Shown here piece after piece: positions 22,661 to 33,850 of a stretch of DNA of 64,000 nucleotides. Numbering within the stretch: position 1 is the first letter of the stretch; each line of letters begins with the position of its first letter. This DNA comes from Cornus controversa (lineage: Eukaryota > Streptophyta > Magnoliopsida > Cornales > Cornaceae): positions 14,294,146-14,358,145 of the forward strand of contig CM048852.1 in the NCBI GenBank assembly GCA_026545225.1, in the 5' to 3' direction. The notes under the pieces are model-generated. The model was not told the origin of the DNA, ran no database searches, and saw nothing but the letters and a program-made list of their open reading frames with translations. A program made the translations under genes and the position numbers.

Positions 22661-22838
22661 GAGCAAACACAAAATACAGATCGGCAGACGTGAGTTGGGA
22701 CTTAGGATGCAGAGAGAGGAGTGCGGGCCGTGTGGCTAGGGTTGAGAAAGAGAGCAAACACAAAATACAGATCGGCAGACGTGAGTTGGGACTTAGGATG
22801 CAGAGAGAGGAGTGCGGGCCGTGTGGCTAGGGTTGAGA
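22661..22838. repeat. 91-bp tandem duplication next to a GA microsatellite
   Basis: A 91-bp unit beginning GAGCAAACACAAAATACAG occurs twice in direct tandem (22661 and 22752) with no mismatch seen by eye, after a GA run at 22638-22663. The near identity suggests a recent slippage or unequal-exchange event inside the CACTA element. Confidence 0.85.
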
Positions 22839-22944
22839 GTAATTGATCGGTTAAAGAATATATATAGATGGGCTTTCAGAACATGGGCTTAGGTTTAAGC
22901 TATGTTAATTCTCTTGGGCTGGGTCCATTTATATTTAAAAAGTT

Positions 22945-23380
22945 TGGTAGTGATTTGCTACGAATTTTTTTTCGTGGTAAATATGAAGGGTATTTTCCAC
23001 GGATTTTATTTTTTGTAGTAAATACCCTACTATTTACTACGAAATTAGTTCCGTAGTAAATAACATATTATTTGTTACGACATAATTTCGTCGAAAAAGG
23101 GTATTTAGTACGAAATTAAGTTTTTGTAGTAAATAATTTAGTATTTCCTACGCATTTAGTTTTCCGTAGTAAATAATATATTATTTGCTACGAAATAAAT
23201 TTCGTCGAAAAAGGGTATTTACTATGAAATCAAGTTTTCGTGGAAAATACCCTAGTATTTACTACGAAATTGTTTCCGTGGTAAATACGAAGAGTATTTT
23301 CCACGGATTTTATTTTCCGTAGCAAATACCTTACTATTTACTACGAAATTGAAACCGTGGTAAATGGTCCGTGGGAAAAA
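22945..23380. repeat. right subterminal repeats of the CACTA element
   Basis: About ten units such as TATTTACTACGAAATTAGTT, TTTCCGTAGTAAATA and TTCGTCGAAAAAGGG in both orientations mirror the left array. Confidence 0.75.
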
Positions 23381-24165
23381 ACCTGTTTTCTTGTAGTGTC
23401 TCTATTCTCAAGAGTAATAACATAATACTAGAGGGGAAGGAACAACTAAGAGAAATGAGATTGAAACTAATATGACTATGGCCCTGTTTGGCTGGGTGTT
23501 TTGATATTGGTTTTTGTTTTAGCAAATAACATAACATGTGTTATGTTATATTAGTGTTTTGAATATTAATTGACAACACGTTTGGTAACATTGTTGTGTT
23601 TTATAATTTACAAAAATAGAAAATGCATAACATGTTTGGTAACGTCAATGTGTTATGAAAAATTTGATATCAAAACACTGAAAATACGTTTGGTAGGTCA
23701 AACCGTTGCCAAAAAAATTGTGTTTTTTTTGTTTCAAGTCATTTGTTAAAATCTAATAAACATTGAAATTGGCAAGTCTTGTTAATATTTTTATAAAAAT
23801 TTACAAAGCATTGTTATGATATTTTAAAAAAAAATGTTTGAGTTATGTTATATTTTTTAAAATTTTTGGCAAAGTCTAGTTTAAAATCTAGCATATTTGA
23901 TTGACTACCATCTTGTTATTGCCATAAATCAATTCTGTACTGCACAATTCTAAATATATATTTCAAACACGTCCCAACAACACAAACTTTCAAACAATAT
24001 TAGATATATATTACAATTTGCTCCAAATATCAGGAATCTAACAATAGTGAATGAAAAACTTAAAATATATAATTTACAAATAGCCCCAAAATAAATAGCC
24101 TCAACTCTCTATTAGGATAAACCTTAAAAATTCAGAAGATTACAATCACCAATACATCATTACAA

Positions 24166-24320
24166 GCAACATCAACATCATCCTCACGGCATTTCCAGTT
24201 CCATATGCACAAAATAATAGTCAACGAATCAGCATTTCTAGGAACATCAACATCATCCTCATGGCATATCCAGTTCCACATGCACAAAATAATAGTCAAC
24301 AAATCAACATTTCTAGAATT
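24166..24320. repeat. two tandem copies of a 75-bp unit inside the Harbinger element
   Basis: The phrase ACATCAACATCATCCTCA starts each copy and CACAAAATAATAGTCAAC follows in both. There are a few mismatches. It lies in the 3' non-coding part of the element; the 95-codon frame over it is an artefact of the repeat. Confidence 0.7.
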
Positions 24321-24905
24321 ACCAAAATAATATGAGCATTGAAAAAAAAACATATAAAGAAAAAAGATGTACCTTTTTTTATGCTTATTTGGTAACACAT
24401 TCATCCTCACAGCAGTCATAGATCCAAATTTTTGTCATATGAACAAAAAATAGTAAATCTTAGCACTACCATAATTTTATGAATAATGATATATGAAAAA
24501 TCAGAGAAATGCAACCTACAAGATGTACCTTTTTCATGTCTATTTGTCAACACAATCCATCCTCACATCAAAATCAACCCCATATACACAATTTTAAACA
24601 AATCATTACCACCACAAGCATAAGTTGATTAAGAATATAAAATTTGGATGGAATCAAGTGTATACCTTTTTTCAGTCTCATTTGAAGCTCATTTGAAAAT
24701 AGACGATCCTTATTGCATCATCACAGTCCATCCTCCACTCAATATCAATCCCAATAAGAAATCCAATAAAACATTGATAATATATTGTTCACCATCTAAG
24801 TTTTTACTAATATATTACACACCATCTAAGTTTTTAGTAATACATTCCAAGTTAGATAAATAGTTATTACAGTTATCCATTGTATACAAGTTAGATAAAT
24901 AGTTA

Positions 24906-26179
24906 TCAAGAGTGTTCCATACTTTGCCATACACTATCAGCGATCCGATCACGTATATGATCCATTTCTCCCAATTGTGTTGAAGTTGCATGGACCTTAA
25001 CATTATCGGCCGCAGTTCGTGAACTAGAAGATCCAGGGGGGTGAGCATCAAGGATTCTATCACCTTCACCCCCAGATCTTATGAAATTGTGTATTGTACA
25101 AGCAGCTATGACAATAAGTATTTGAGTAGAAAATTTGTAAGGAGGCATAATTCGTAAGATAGGAAATCTTATCTTCAGCATGCCAAAACAGCGTTCTATC
25201 ACATTCCTCAATGAGGAGTGTCTATAATTGAATTGTTCTTCCCTACCACGTGGTCCCCTGGTATTCCTTCGATTATCTTGCAAGTGGTAACGTTGACCCC
25301 GAATAGGGGCCAAGAACCCTAACTGATTGGCATAGCTGGAATCCACCAAATAATATTTACCTACCATGTGAAACAATAATATAACTTAAAATATATTAAA
25401 GTTTACAAAACTTTAGTTTTTATATGGACATTAGTATTTTTGTTACCTGGAGGTGGTGATGGAAAATTCAATGCCTCATTGAACCGGATCTCATTTAAAA
25501 CTCTAGAGTCATTAGTAGACCCTTCCCAACCAGCAAGTACGTATGTGAATTTCATATCAAATGAACACATAGCCATAACATTTTGAGTGGTACCATGTTT
25601 TCTCCCCCGAAATGGTATTTGCTCATCGGCTGGCACTAGAGCGTGGATATGTGTCCCATCTATAGCTCCTATACAATCCTTAAAGAATGGGTAGAATTTT
25701 GGGTTGGTTCGGATCTCTTTAGGAATTACGTTAAAATCTGGGGGACAGATAATCCTAGTACCTAATTCACAAACTTTCCTTAAGACAGCATGAAAGTGTC
25801 TTGAAATTGTTTTCGTTGAGTGTTGGAATCGTTCAACAACAACACGATTCCTTTCATTGTGAGACAAGGTAAGTAAGAAGATTGCAACTTGTTCTTCCAC
25901 TGTTAGAAATTTAGAATTTTTTAGCCCTAGCAATTTCAACTCATGGCACAGACACCTAAAGGTATGTGGGAGCATCCTGAAGTTTTGATAACATCTATCC
26001 GGGTGTCCATTTAAAACCTCCAATACATATTCTTTACCTTGTAACATTGAATCCCTACAACATTCTTTATCGTAATGTCTGTTATGGTACTCATATGTGA
26101 CTACCATCAATAGAATAGATTCTTCATCCTCTTCATCATCATCAAACAATGCTAATATTGTCCTTATATCCATATACAT
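24906..26179 (-). CDS. PIF/Harbinger transposase (DDE_Tnp_4), two exons
   Basis: Exon 1 (26179-25447) and exon 2 (25360-24906) join in frame across an intron of 86 bp with GT and AG ends (GTAACA...GGTAG, minus sense), giving 395 residues. The N-terminal third holds a helix-turn-helix-like stretch (LTVEEQVAIFLLTL to about residue 130). The catalytic core follows: D174 in CIGAIDGTHI, then RGRKHGTTQNVMA, D224 in GWEGSTNDSRVL, and E300 in SLRNVIERCFGMLK. The DDE triad is therefore complete. The enzyme cuts and pastes the element at its terminal repeats and in this superfamily needs the Myb/SANT partner encoded upstream. No stop or frameshift was seen, so it may still be functional. Residues before M1 of exon 1 are uncertain. 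Confidence 0.92.
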
Positions 26180-26436
26180 AATATCCTATTTAAGAACAAA
26201 ATATCAAACATTATCAAATACAAATTAAGAGTAAGTAATATTGCAGTTAACATACAGGCATCAAACATAAAGAACTTAGTTAAAGTTAACATACAGTCAT
26301 CCACAATAGGAAAAAAAGAAAGTATAGTAGTTAAAGTACAGTCATCCAACATAAAAAGTAAAAAAAAAGTGTAAATAGTTTTGTAAATACTAGCAATCAC
26401 ACAACATAGTCTCAAAGAAGCTTCTCCTCAACAATA

Positions 26437-27491
26437 TCAAATATTCATCACCCAACCAACCTTCCTTGCATCAGGAATGGAAAGAAAGAAGTCTCTCCAC
26501 ATTTCAGAATCATGTAGCATCTTAGAGGCCTTAGTATAATGCAAATCATCAATTCCCTCTAATTGAGTGAGGATCCTAATGCATAAGTTGAAGTTGTCCT
26601 TATCCTTCTCTTTTTTAGAAGGAGAAAGAACTTCCTCTCCTTTGTCACATAATGCACCAGCATTAGAAGATGAAGATGATTATTTTTATTCTCTTTCATG
26701 GATGCCAACATCATAGACATTGTGGAAGCCCAACTATCCTTCTTTGGTTTCTTGCCTGGAGGTTGAAGGGAGGGGCTCATATCAACACCCTCATCTTCAA
26801 CTACATAATCACTTTCAGGACCACCATCTATGGCAGCCTGATGTGTGGACACTTGGGTCGGTGTAGGTGCCCTAGTAGAAGGGTGGACATGACTACCGGA
26901 AGCATATGTATCCCCAAAAATGGTATTCAACTTGTTGAATTGCTTACATCCCTTTCTTCGAAACTTTTTAGCACCTTTCATGACCTACAAATTATTAACT
27001 TAACATTAAATTTTTAAAAAAATAATAGTTTATCTAGTCCTAAGAATTATAACTTATATGATAATTAGATTAAATATAATTTAATTATTAACCTTGTTCC
27101 ATCGTTCCCGTCTTTCATCTTCTACTTGAATCATGCTTGTCTCACAGTTGTACCCCACCCCAGTCTCAGATAACAATTTTTTGAAATCTTTGTATTCTCC
27201 CCTCAAAGTGTTGAATTTTTGTCTACATTGGTCCCTCGTATACTTCTTCCCAGTATTTTCCAACATTCCGTCCACAATATGTTTCCACCCAATTGTATTA
27301 AAAGTTGTGCTAATACGATTTCCTTTTTGTACCTCTTCCTCCATCAAGAGAACAAATGCCTCTTGATTGGTCTCACACCAAACTAACTTGCTCGCTTCTT
27401 GTGACAATTCAATAGTTACACCACCCATGTCATCTTGTGACAAATCAATTGGGTTAACATATTGCTCAGCATTTTCATTGTTCATGTCCAT
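26437..27491 (-). CDS. Myb/SANT-like DNA-binding protein of the Harbinger element, two exons
   Basis: Exon 1 (27491-27093) encodes 133 residues with a Myb/SANT-like domain at about 37-115: TFNTIGWKHIVDGMLENTG, then KKYTRDQCRQKFNTLRGEY. It joins in frame to exon 2 (from 26984) across an intron of 108 bp with GT and AG ends. Exon 2 starts VMKGAKKFRRKGCKQFNKLN, as in other plant members. Near 26680 the frame must change by one step to reach the family-like end LEGIDDLHYTKASKML and the stop at 26437, so there is one apparent frameshift (or sequence error). In the superfamily this protein binds the transposon ends and imports or recruits the transposase. The gene lies directly upstream of the transposase, 257 bp apart. 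Confidence 0.85.
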
Positions 27492-30329
27492 CTTATGAAG
27501 GCATAAAAAAATTAAATGTTATCATTCATCAAAACAAAGATTTAATTATATTATTTAAGTATATTTATAGCAAAGTAAAACAAATTTAATGTTGATATTA
27601 TCTATAGTACTCTAGATTGTGAATTAAGTGGGAGATATAGATAAGAACAATTAAAGCATAAATAAATATTGATTATAATGAGAGAATTCATTTCATACTT
27701 GATGTTTAAACTGGTATTAGTATTGGAATTGTAAGTATTAGTAAAGAGAAATTTACAAATTTTACTTGGAGGATTTGAGTAGTCATTAGCTATATTTTAT
27801 TTTTTTTAACATAAGAAATTCTATAGTGTTGTATTTCATTTTTATCTAATAGAAAACACCCCCATCCCCATCCCTAGTAGACTAGAGATATGACAGTATA
27901 TGGATAATAATATAATAAATTCTTAAGAAAGAGGATATGATTATGTAATTAAAATTAAAACCAAATAATGCATCACCTAGTTGATTAACAGCTTGCATAA
28001 ACACATGGAAATTATTTAGCACAATTAACTAGCACACATGAAAAAGTTTCTTATATAATTCCAGAATACCAGGTGGAACTAAAATTAGAAACCAAGTTTT
28101 GTTAGGATAAATAGCTACTTGATGATTTAAAATGGTCTTATCAAGAATGATGTTCCATCCAAGTTAATAGCGGCTTACTTCAGCTACAGTACTATTTTAT
28201 TTTTTTATATCAAAATAACAAAAATAGAATTTTTATATCTCATTTTCTTTCTCAAACCCTCTGTTTTAGACAAAAGAGCAATCTTGATACCTAGTGTTTC
28301 TATAACTTATTATGTATTACCTAAAAATTTCAAATAATCTACAGATTTGAACAATACAGATTACAGATTAGGACTCCAGTACTCAAAAAGTATTCACATA
28401 TTTATTTTCTCATATTCAAATTTACTATAATATATGCTCTATTATATAACAGACCCACACGATGATAAGTTAATTTAATAAGCACTAAGGCAACAATAGC
28501 TTTTCAAACCAAAAAAAAAATGTGTGTGTATATATATATATATATATATAAACGAAATGTGACAGTAACTAAAAGTTTATCTCACCATTAAAATCAGTTC
28601 AAGTCCTTGTGGCAGAGGATTGAAGCTTTAAGTTCCTAATGGGGCTTTATATTTTCATCACTCATGATTTACAAAATGCATCAGTTTAACTCTCCTTAAA
28701 ACAATCAGTAATTAATAACTACAATTCAATTGGGTACTTGGGTTCTGGTGTCTTCAGCTTTCAAAGTGTATAGGAATAGATGGTGTAACAACTGTAGCAT
28801 TATTATCCCTTCTTAGTGGTTAAATCTTGCTTTTTTTTTAATCTCTATGTATCCTGTGACATTGTCGTGGGGCTCCTGGCCTCTTACTTTTAGTTCTGTT
28901 TGATCAAATTGAACCACTTAGAAAATTCATCTTTTTGCTCAAGTTGGTATGTGATTCTACACATTTTTAGAGATTCATATGCTCAAAAGAACATATCTCT
29001 ATTTAACACAGTTAGTCATGGTATCATCTATAAAAAGAGAGTGGGTGTTGGATCAAAATATCATCTTTTTTTTCTCCAAAATGGAATAAATATCATCTTT
29101 GTAATCAATATTCTGCACACCCTCAAAGTGGCATGCTTTCTTGCTTTGAGATTGTTACAACACCAGAGTGATTAACAATCATCAATTTGTTCTTAGACTT
29201 TTGCTTAAATGGTGACATTATGATGAAAACATATTTCTACGTTTTGGCTTGAAAGATTCAGATGGAAAGTGAGTGATACAATGTGCAAGATATATAAGAG
29301 AAGAAGATGACAAAAGGAGAATATAAAGGTGAGTAGTTAGAGGTGTTGCATGTTATCTACATATGTTCTATAGAATCACAGTGGGAAGTGAAACGAAAAT
29401 ATATATGCAAAAACAATTGTATATGGTTGATGATTATTAGGGGTTCTTGTTTTGAAATCTAGATTTTGTCCTAAGACAGGTGATTTTTGTTTTTTAATTG
29501 TTATTTTATATATATATACAGACATCACACAAGATGGAAGGGGAAAGATGGGTAAGGCTGAAACTGGTTTTGAAGTTCAAGATGCTAGTGGAGACAAGGG
29601 CTCACATGCTTTTATTTCTTCTCATTTCTAACCAACAAATGGAAGGTAATCTCTACAAATTACTAAATTTGATAAAAGCCATAAATAATTCAAGCATATA
29701 CACGCAAGTGAAACTTGAAACATGTCAATAAATCGCTATATATCGCTATGTATGCCTATATCAATATATAAATACAATCACATATATATGGATTATCAAG
29801 GATTCAATGAACAAAATCCAACGGATATTTTCAGGGAAATAGATGCCGATTATTCCGAGAAAGTTTAGAATTTCTTCTTGGAAAAAGATCTGACGATTGA
29901 AAGTGAGTGGATTTATGATAGAGAAAATACCTGATTCGAATGGAGATGAGGCACACGAATCGACTTCGCAAGGTCTTCAAGAAGAAATTTGGTGCTCCAA
30001 TACCTAACGCTTTCAAATCTCCGGAGAAGTTCACGAGAGAGGAGAGAGAAAATTTCGTGCCAAATGGATGAGGTGTTTTCAAAAAAGATTTTGTATCTGA
30101 TGCGGCTAGGGCATAAGTGGTTCCTCCGCTACAGTGAAAGTTATGGAATTGGGCCATAAAAATTACAAAACATAACACTATCACCGATCTGGTGATACGG
30201 GTTTTGGGCCAAATTTGTGCCATTTTTAAACTTTTAAAACCAAATCAATATTTGCCAAACATGTTTTGGGTCAAAATAATGAAAACATAACATAAAACCA
30301 ATATTAGAACACTCCAACCAAACAGACCC
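27492..30329. other. 5' non-coding part of the Harbinger element
   Basis: No credible gene. It contains a TA run near 28527-28551 and several short frames without family likeness. The promoter of the Myb/SANT gene should lie here, but no motif could be singled out. Confidence 0.5.
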
Positions 30330-30332
30330 TAT

Positions 30333-31430
30333 TTAATTTGTTTTTATATTAGTTCTTAATTTTTGACTTTGTTCTCTCAGTGCAAGTTTGTTGTACTTAC
30401 CTTTGTGTTGATTGCATCTTTCAAATGTGGATTTAATAGTTTTTTTAAAAAATATCTATGTTCTGATCACAAGTTTAATTGTGTTAGATTTACTGCTATT
30501 TTTAGACGATTATTGATTGCCCATTTGTGATATATCCCTAAAGATTAGTGGATTAATGAACATTAAACACTCACTAATCCTTAGCAAGGGAAATGAAAAA
30601 TTGTTAAGATACTAATGCAAAGAATAACTTCTTGACCCTTAACAAAATCATCATTTGTTTTAAGTGTAAATCTTGCTTAACATTTAATACCATTTGGAAG
30701 TTAATTTAACTTGCTAAGGTTGCGTGGTCAAGTAATGAGGGTGAACTTAAACACTCACTCAAATTTCTGAAATGGAGTATTGATTTGTCTTCCGAAGTCC
30801 TGACTTTCTCTTTGGGCTGGGAAGGCCTCACATTCTAATATCTTGGTTTCTCTATCTTTCTGTCTCTATTAGACACAAAAACTAAATGGTTTAAAAATAT
30901 GTAAGGGTGTACTGCCTACCTCCCTCTCTCTGTCTGTGACTTTCTTTCTAATTGCATTTTTTCTGTACTTTTCTCAAATTTGTGTCTAATTGGTTTTGCA
31001 ATTGAACTTTTCTTTTGGGAGGAAATAGTATAAATTGATGTGATTTTCCTTTTTATACTTGCCTATCATTTTTTGCCTACTAATTTGTGGTATGTTTCTT
31101 TTTTCTTGTTTTCGAAGAAGATGATCCCTTTACCACTCTTGGCTTCATCTGTCAGATTTCTATTCCAATTCACAAGACAAAGCAAGTGGGAATTTGTCCC
31201 CCCGGCTCAAATCAAGTTTTGATAGAAGGAGGGAGTCCCGCAACTTTCTCCTAAGCATTTACTTTTTGCATATTTTTTAATATTATTGCTTCAAGTTTCA
31301 TGTTTTCTTAATTAAATAACTTAGAAAATATTTCTTCACGTGTTTAAAATATTCCAGCTATTTTTGCTTGATAAAATAATGTAGATAGTATGTCCATTTG
31401 GATAGCATTTCCATGCCCACATATATATTT
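30333..31430. other. unassigned intergenic DNA
   Basis: AT-rich with CT-rich tracts (about 30918-30945). No gene, element end or repeat was recognised. Confidence 0.4.
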
Positions 31431-33850
31431 TTCAAGATGGCATAAAGGGAAAGTTGTGCTCCTTAGGATGTCTCCCAACCCACCTCCCCAAGCATTAGAA
31501 AGATAGAATAATAACCTAGGTCAGCTCAACCCCCAGCCAAGGCTGGGGCTGTTTCCAAACCCTTTTAGGTGTTTAAAATAGCTATTTTCATGGTTATCCA
31601 ATCTTGATCTCTGATTTTTCACCAAAAAAAAAAAAATTCATCATCTTAATCTCAAAATTCACCAATCTAAACTTTCTTTATGATTTTCATGGGAATCACC
31701 ATTTTAAACTCCTTTTCCATGACTTTCAAAATCCATCTCTTCAAATTTTCTAAAAAATGCCACTTTCATTAATTTTCATAAAAATCACATTTTTTAAGGT
31801 CAAAATAAATTTTCATACAAAAACCACCCCTTGCATTTTTAGCTCACCTTTTTAAATATCACTATGCCTTATCTAAAATACATTTTTTCAAAAGTCCTTT
31901 TTCCAAAATTCAAGATATCTCCGGTTTGTCATATTATAGGTGCAAATTTATGAGTATCATTTCATTCCTAAGTGTTCAAATTAACAAGTGAAATGCATTG
32001 TTTACATCCCAAGCACAATATGGACCGAGTGTAGCATGAATTTTAAAGTACATGTTGAATTCATCCAATAGATATCTCTATGTCAAATGAGCTTTTGAGA
32101 TTAACAAGTCAAATATGAAGGGATGAGAGGCCATCATTTTCGATATCCTAAGTTAATGCAAATATCACCATTGATAACCCTTTTGATCCGATTTTATTCC
32201 TTTCATTAACCCTAAGCTAGGGATCACCATGACGAAGACAGTGAGATGATAATAGGCAAGAGCTTTAATACCTAAGTGATTGTAGCTAAAAGGACAAGAG
32301 GCCCTCATTTCTGCTATCCTACAGTGATACATATCCATTGCTAACCCCTAATGCCACGATGAATATTCCTTTCATTATACCCACTGATGATCACACCCCA
32401 CACTGGGGTAGATTTTATTGAGATACTACATTAGACTAGTAAAAGTTTTGATGACTATGCAATCCAAATTAAAATGAAGAGAGGCCATCGTTTCTATCAT
32501 CCATCATCTATTATTATTCCCATTGATGAACCCGTAGAGCCCGGTTACATTTCTTCTTCTGAACCTACTAAGGATCATTACAGGTGTGTTGTTCATTTGT
32601 AACTCAAGATGGGGTAGCTTTGGATTGATTATTCCTTCACAATAAAGTAGAAGACAAATTGCAAGAAACGCGAAAGCAAAGAAGGCCCATTAATTAAAGA
32701 ATCTACCGGGGCGAGCCGTAAACTCGGACGTCTTGGGTTCGATTCTCACAGGGCATCATAAAAGAAAGGCGCAAGTAAAGATGGTCTAGTGATTAAAGAA
32801 TCTACCGGGGTGAGCAGTAAACCCGGACATCTTGGGTTCGATTCTCACTGGGCATCATAGAAGAAAGGCGAAAGTAAAGATGACCCAGTGATTAAAGAAT
32901 CTACCGGGGCGAGCCGTAAACCCGGACGTCTTGGGTTCGATTCTCACTGGGGCATCATAAAAGTAATGTGAAGAGACTTCAAATTCAGTCAATGCCCCAG
33001 TCGCATGTTACCAAAGTATAAGAAGATTAAAGATGATCCTTGGTCTTTTACCCCATGTCACATTAATTTTGAGCCTTTCATACCTTTTTCTTCATCACCT
33101 ATAAGTCCATAGACAACATTACAACCCATGTAAAGTCCTCTCAGATTAAGGATGATTGTATAGTTAAAAAAACTTTTTTTCTAGACTAACATAGAAAACT
33201 TGCCCCAAGCTGGGCAGTTTTCCTTTTATAGTGATCACGGTTTATGAACCCCACATTAAATTAATATCTTTGAGCCTTAATATCCTTTCCTTGGTTACCC
33301 TACACCTAGCCCACATTATAGTCCAAATCAAAGACCTCTTCGATTGGCGAAGATCATTTAGGATTGAAAGCTCTCACTTATTAAAGTCTCTCGGGATGAG
33401 CAACATTTTCTATCATGTCCCAAATTGGGGCAGTTTTTGAGTGATCCTTAGTTTATCACCCGATTATGCGTCATATTTCAAGCTTAATATAACATTTCTT
33501 TCTCAAACCACTTTACCTAAAGCCCCATTACAACCCCAAGTAGAGTCCTCTTTGATCGATGATGACTTGTTAACCAAGAAAACTCAACAACATGTGGTTT
33601 CATACCGAAGGAACAATACATGTTGACAAAAAATATTTTATATGTTTTTTAAGATAAGGTTCATAGGTGGTGCTTGGGAATATAGACAGTCAATCAAATG
33701 TTGGTTTGAACATAGTTGAATTAATGCTACTCACTAATTGACCATGTTTAACATTGAAACATCTTGCTTCAAAGCTGAGATATGTGTTTTTAGGAGCCAA
33801 TGAGACCCTTCCGGTTACTTTGAGTTCGGCACAAACAAGTGAGGATCATA
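31431..33850. repeat. decayed repeat region with diverged tandem units
   Basis: Phrases of the type AGAGGCCATCATTTTCGATATCC recur at about 32130, 32290 and 32480. Phrases of the type CCCAAATTGGGGCAGTTTT recur near 31540, 32400, 32610, 33205 and 33425. Together they suggest old tandem units of roughly 170-220 bp. The position just before an old Gypsy 3' end makes it plausible that this is the non-coding interior of the same fossil, but no gag or pol was found. Confidence 0.4.
32667..32965 (+). repeat. three tandem 99-bp tRNA-like units
   Basis: Three copies with a period of 99 bp (AATCTACCGG at 32700, 32799 and 32898) each carry an A-box-like CTAGTGATTAAAGAATC (or variant) and a perfect B box GGGTTCGATTC. 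The unit ends GGGCATCATA. It resembles the tRNA-derived head of a plant SINE repeated in tandem without a SINE tail. In unit 2 GATGGTC could pair partly with GGGCATC as an acceptor-like stem. It is not a normal tRNA gene, because the anticodon region is distorted. Confidence 0.75.

Larger units (their letters stand above)
20565..23398. mobile_element. non-autonomous CACTA element
   Basis: The right end read inward is CACTACAAGAAAACAGG, the classic CACTA terminal sequence, followed by TTTTTTCCCACGGAC. The left end has TTTTTTCCCACGGAA at 20586-20600, but the CACTA bases before it are eroded. TCT follows the right end (23399-23401) and TCT also occurs at 20562-20564, which would fit the usual 3-bp target duplication. 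Both ends carry long arrays of subterminal repeats. No transposase motif was found in the interior, so it is a deletion derivative or a carrier of unrelated filler DNA. Confidence 0.75.
23480..30329 (-). mobile_element. PIF/Harbinger DNA transposon with both ORFs
   Basis: The left end reads GGCCCTGTTTGGCTGGGTG and the right end, read inward, GGGTCTGTTTGGTTGGAGTG. Both continue to ATATTGGTTTT, so the terminal inverted repeats match over about 35 bp with a few differences. TAT stands on both sides (23477-23479 and 30330-30332); PIF/Harbinger elements usually duplicate TTA or TAA, so TAT is slightly unusual. Both genes lie on the minus strand, the Myb/SANT protein first and the DDE transposase second. 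At 6850 bp it is at the long end for the group. The transposase looks intact and the Myb/SANT gene has one apparent frameshift. Confidence 0.92.

Noticed and set aside
32762-32860. Functional tRNA gene
   Set aside because: The B box is good, but the anticodon arm and T stem do not fold correctly and the unit is longer than a tRNA.
32667-32965. CRISPR-like direct repeats
   Set aside because: Only three units, no unique spacers (the whole 99 bp repeats), tRNA-type boxes inside, and a plant nuclear context.
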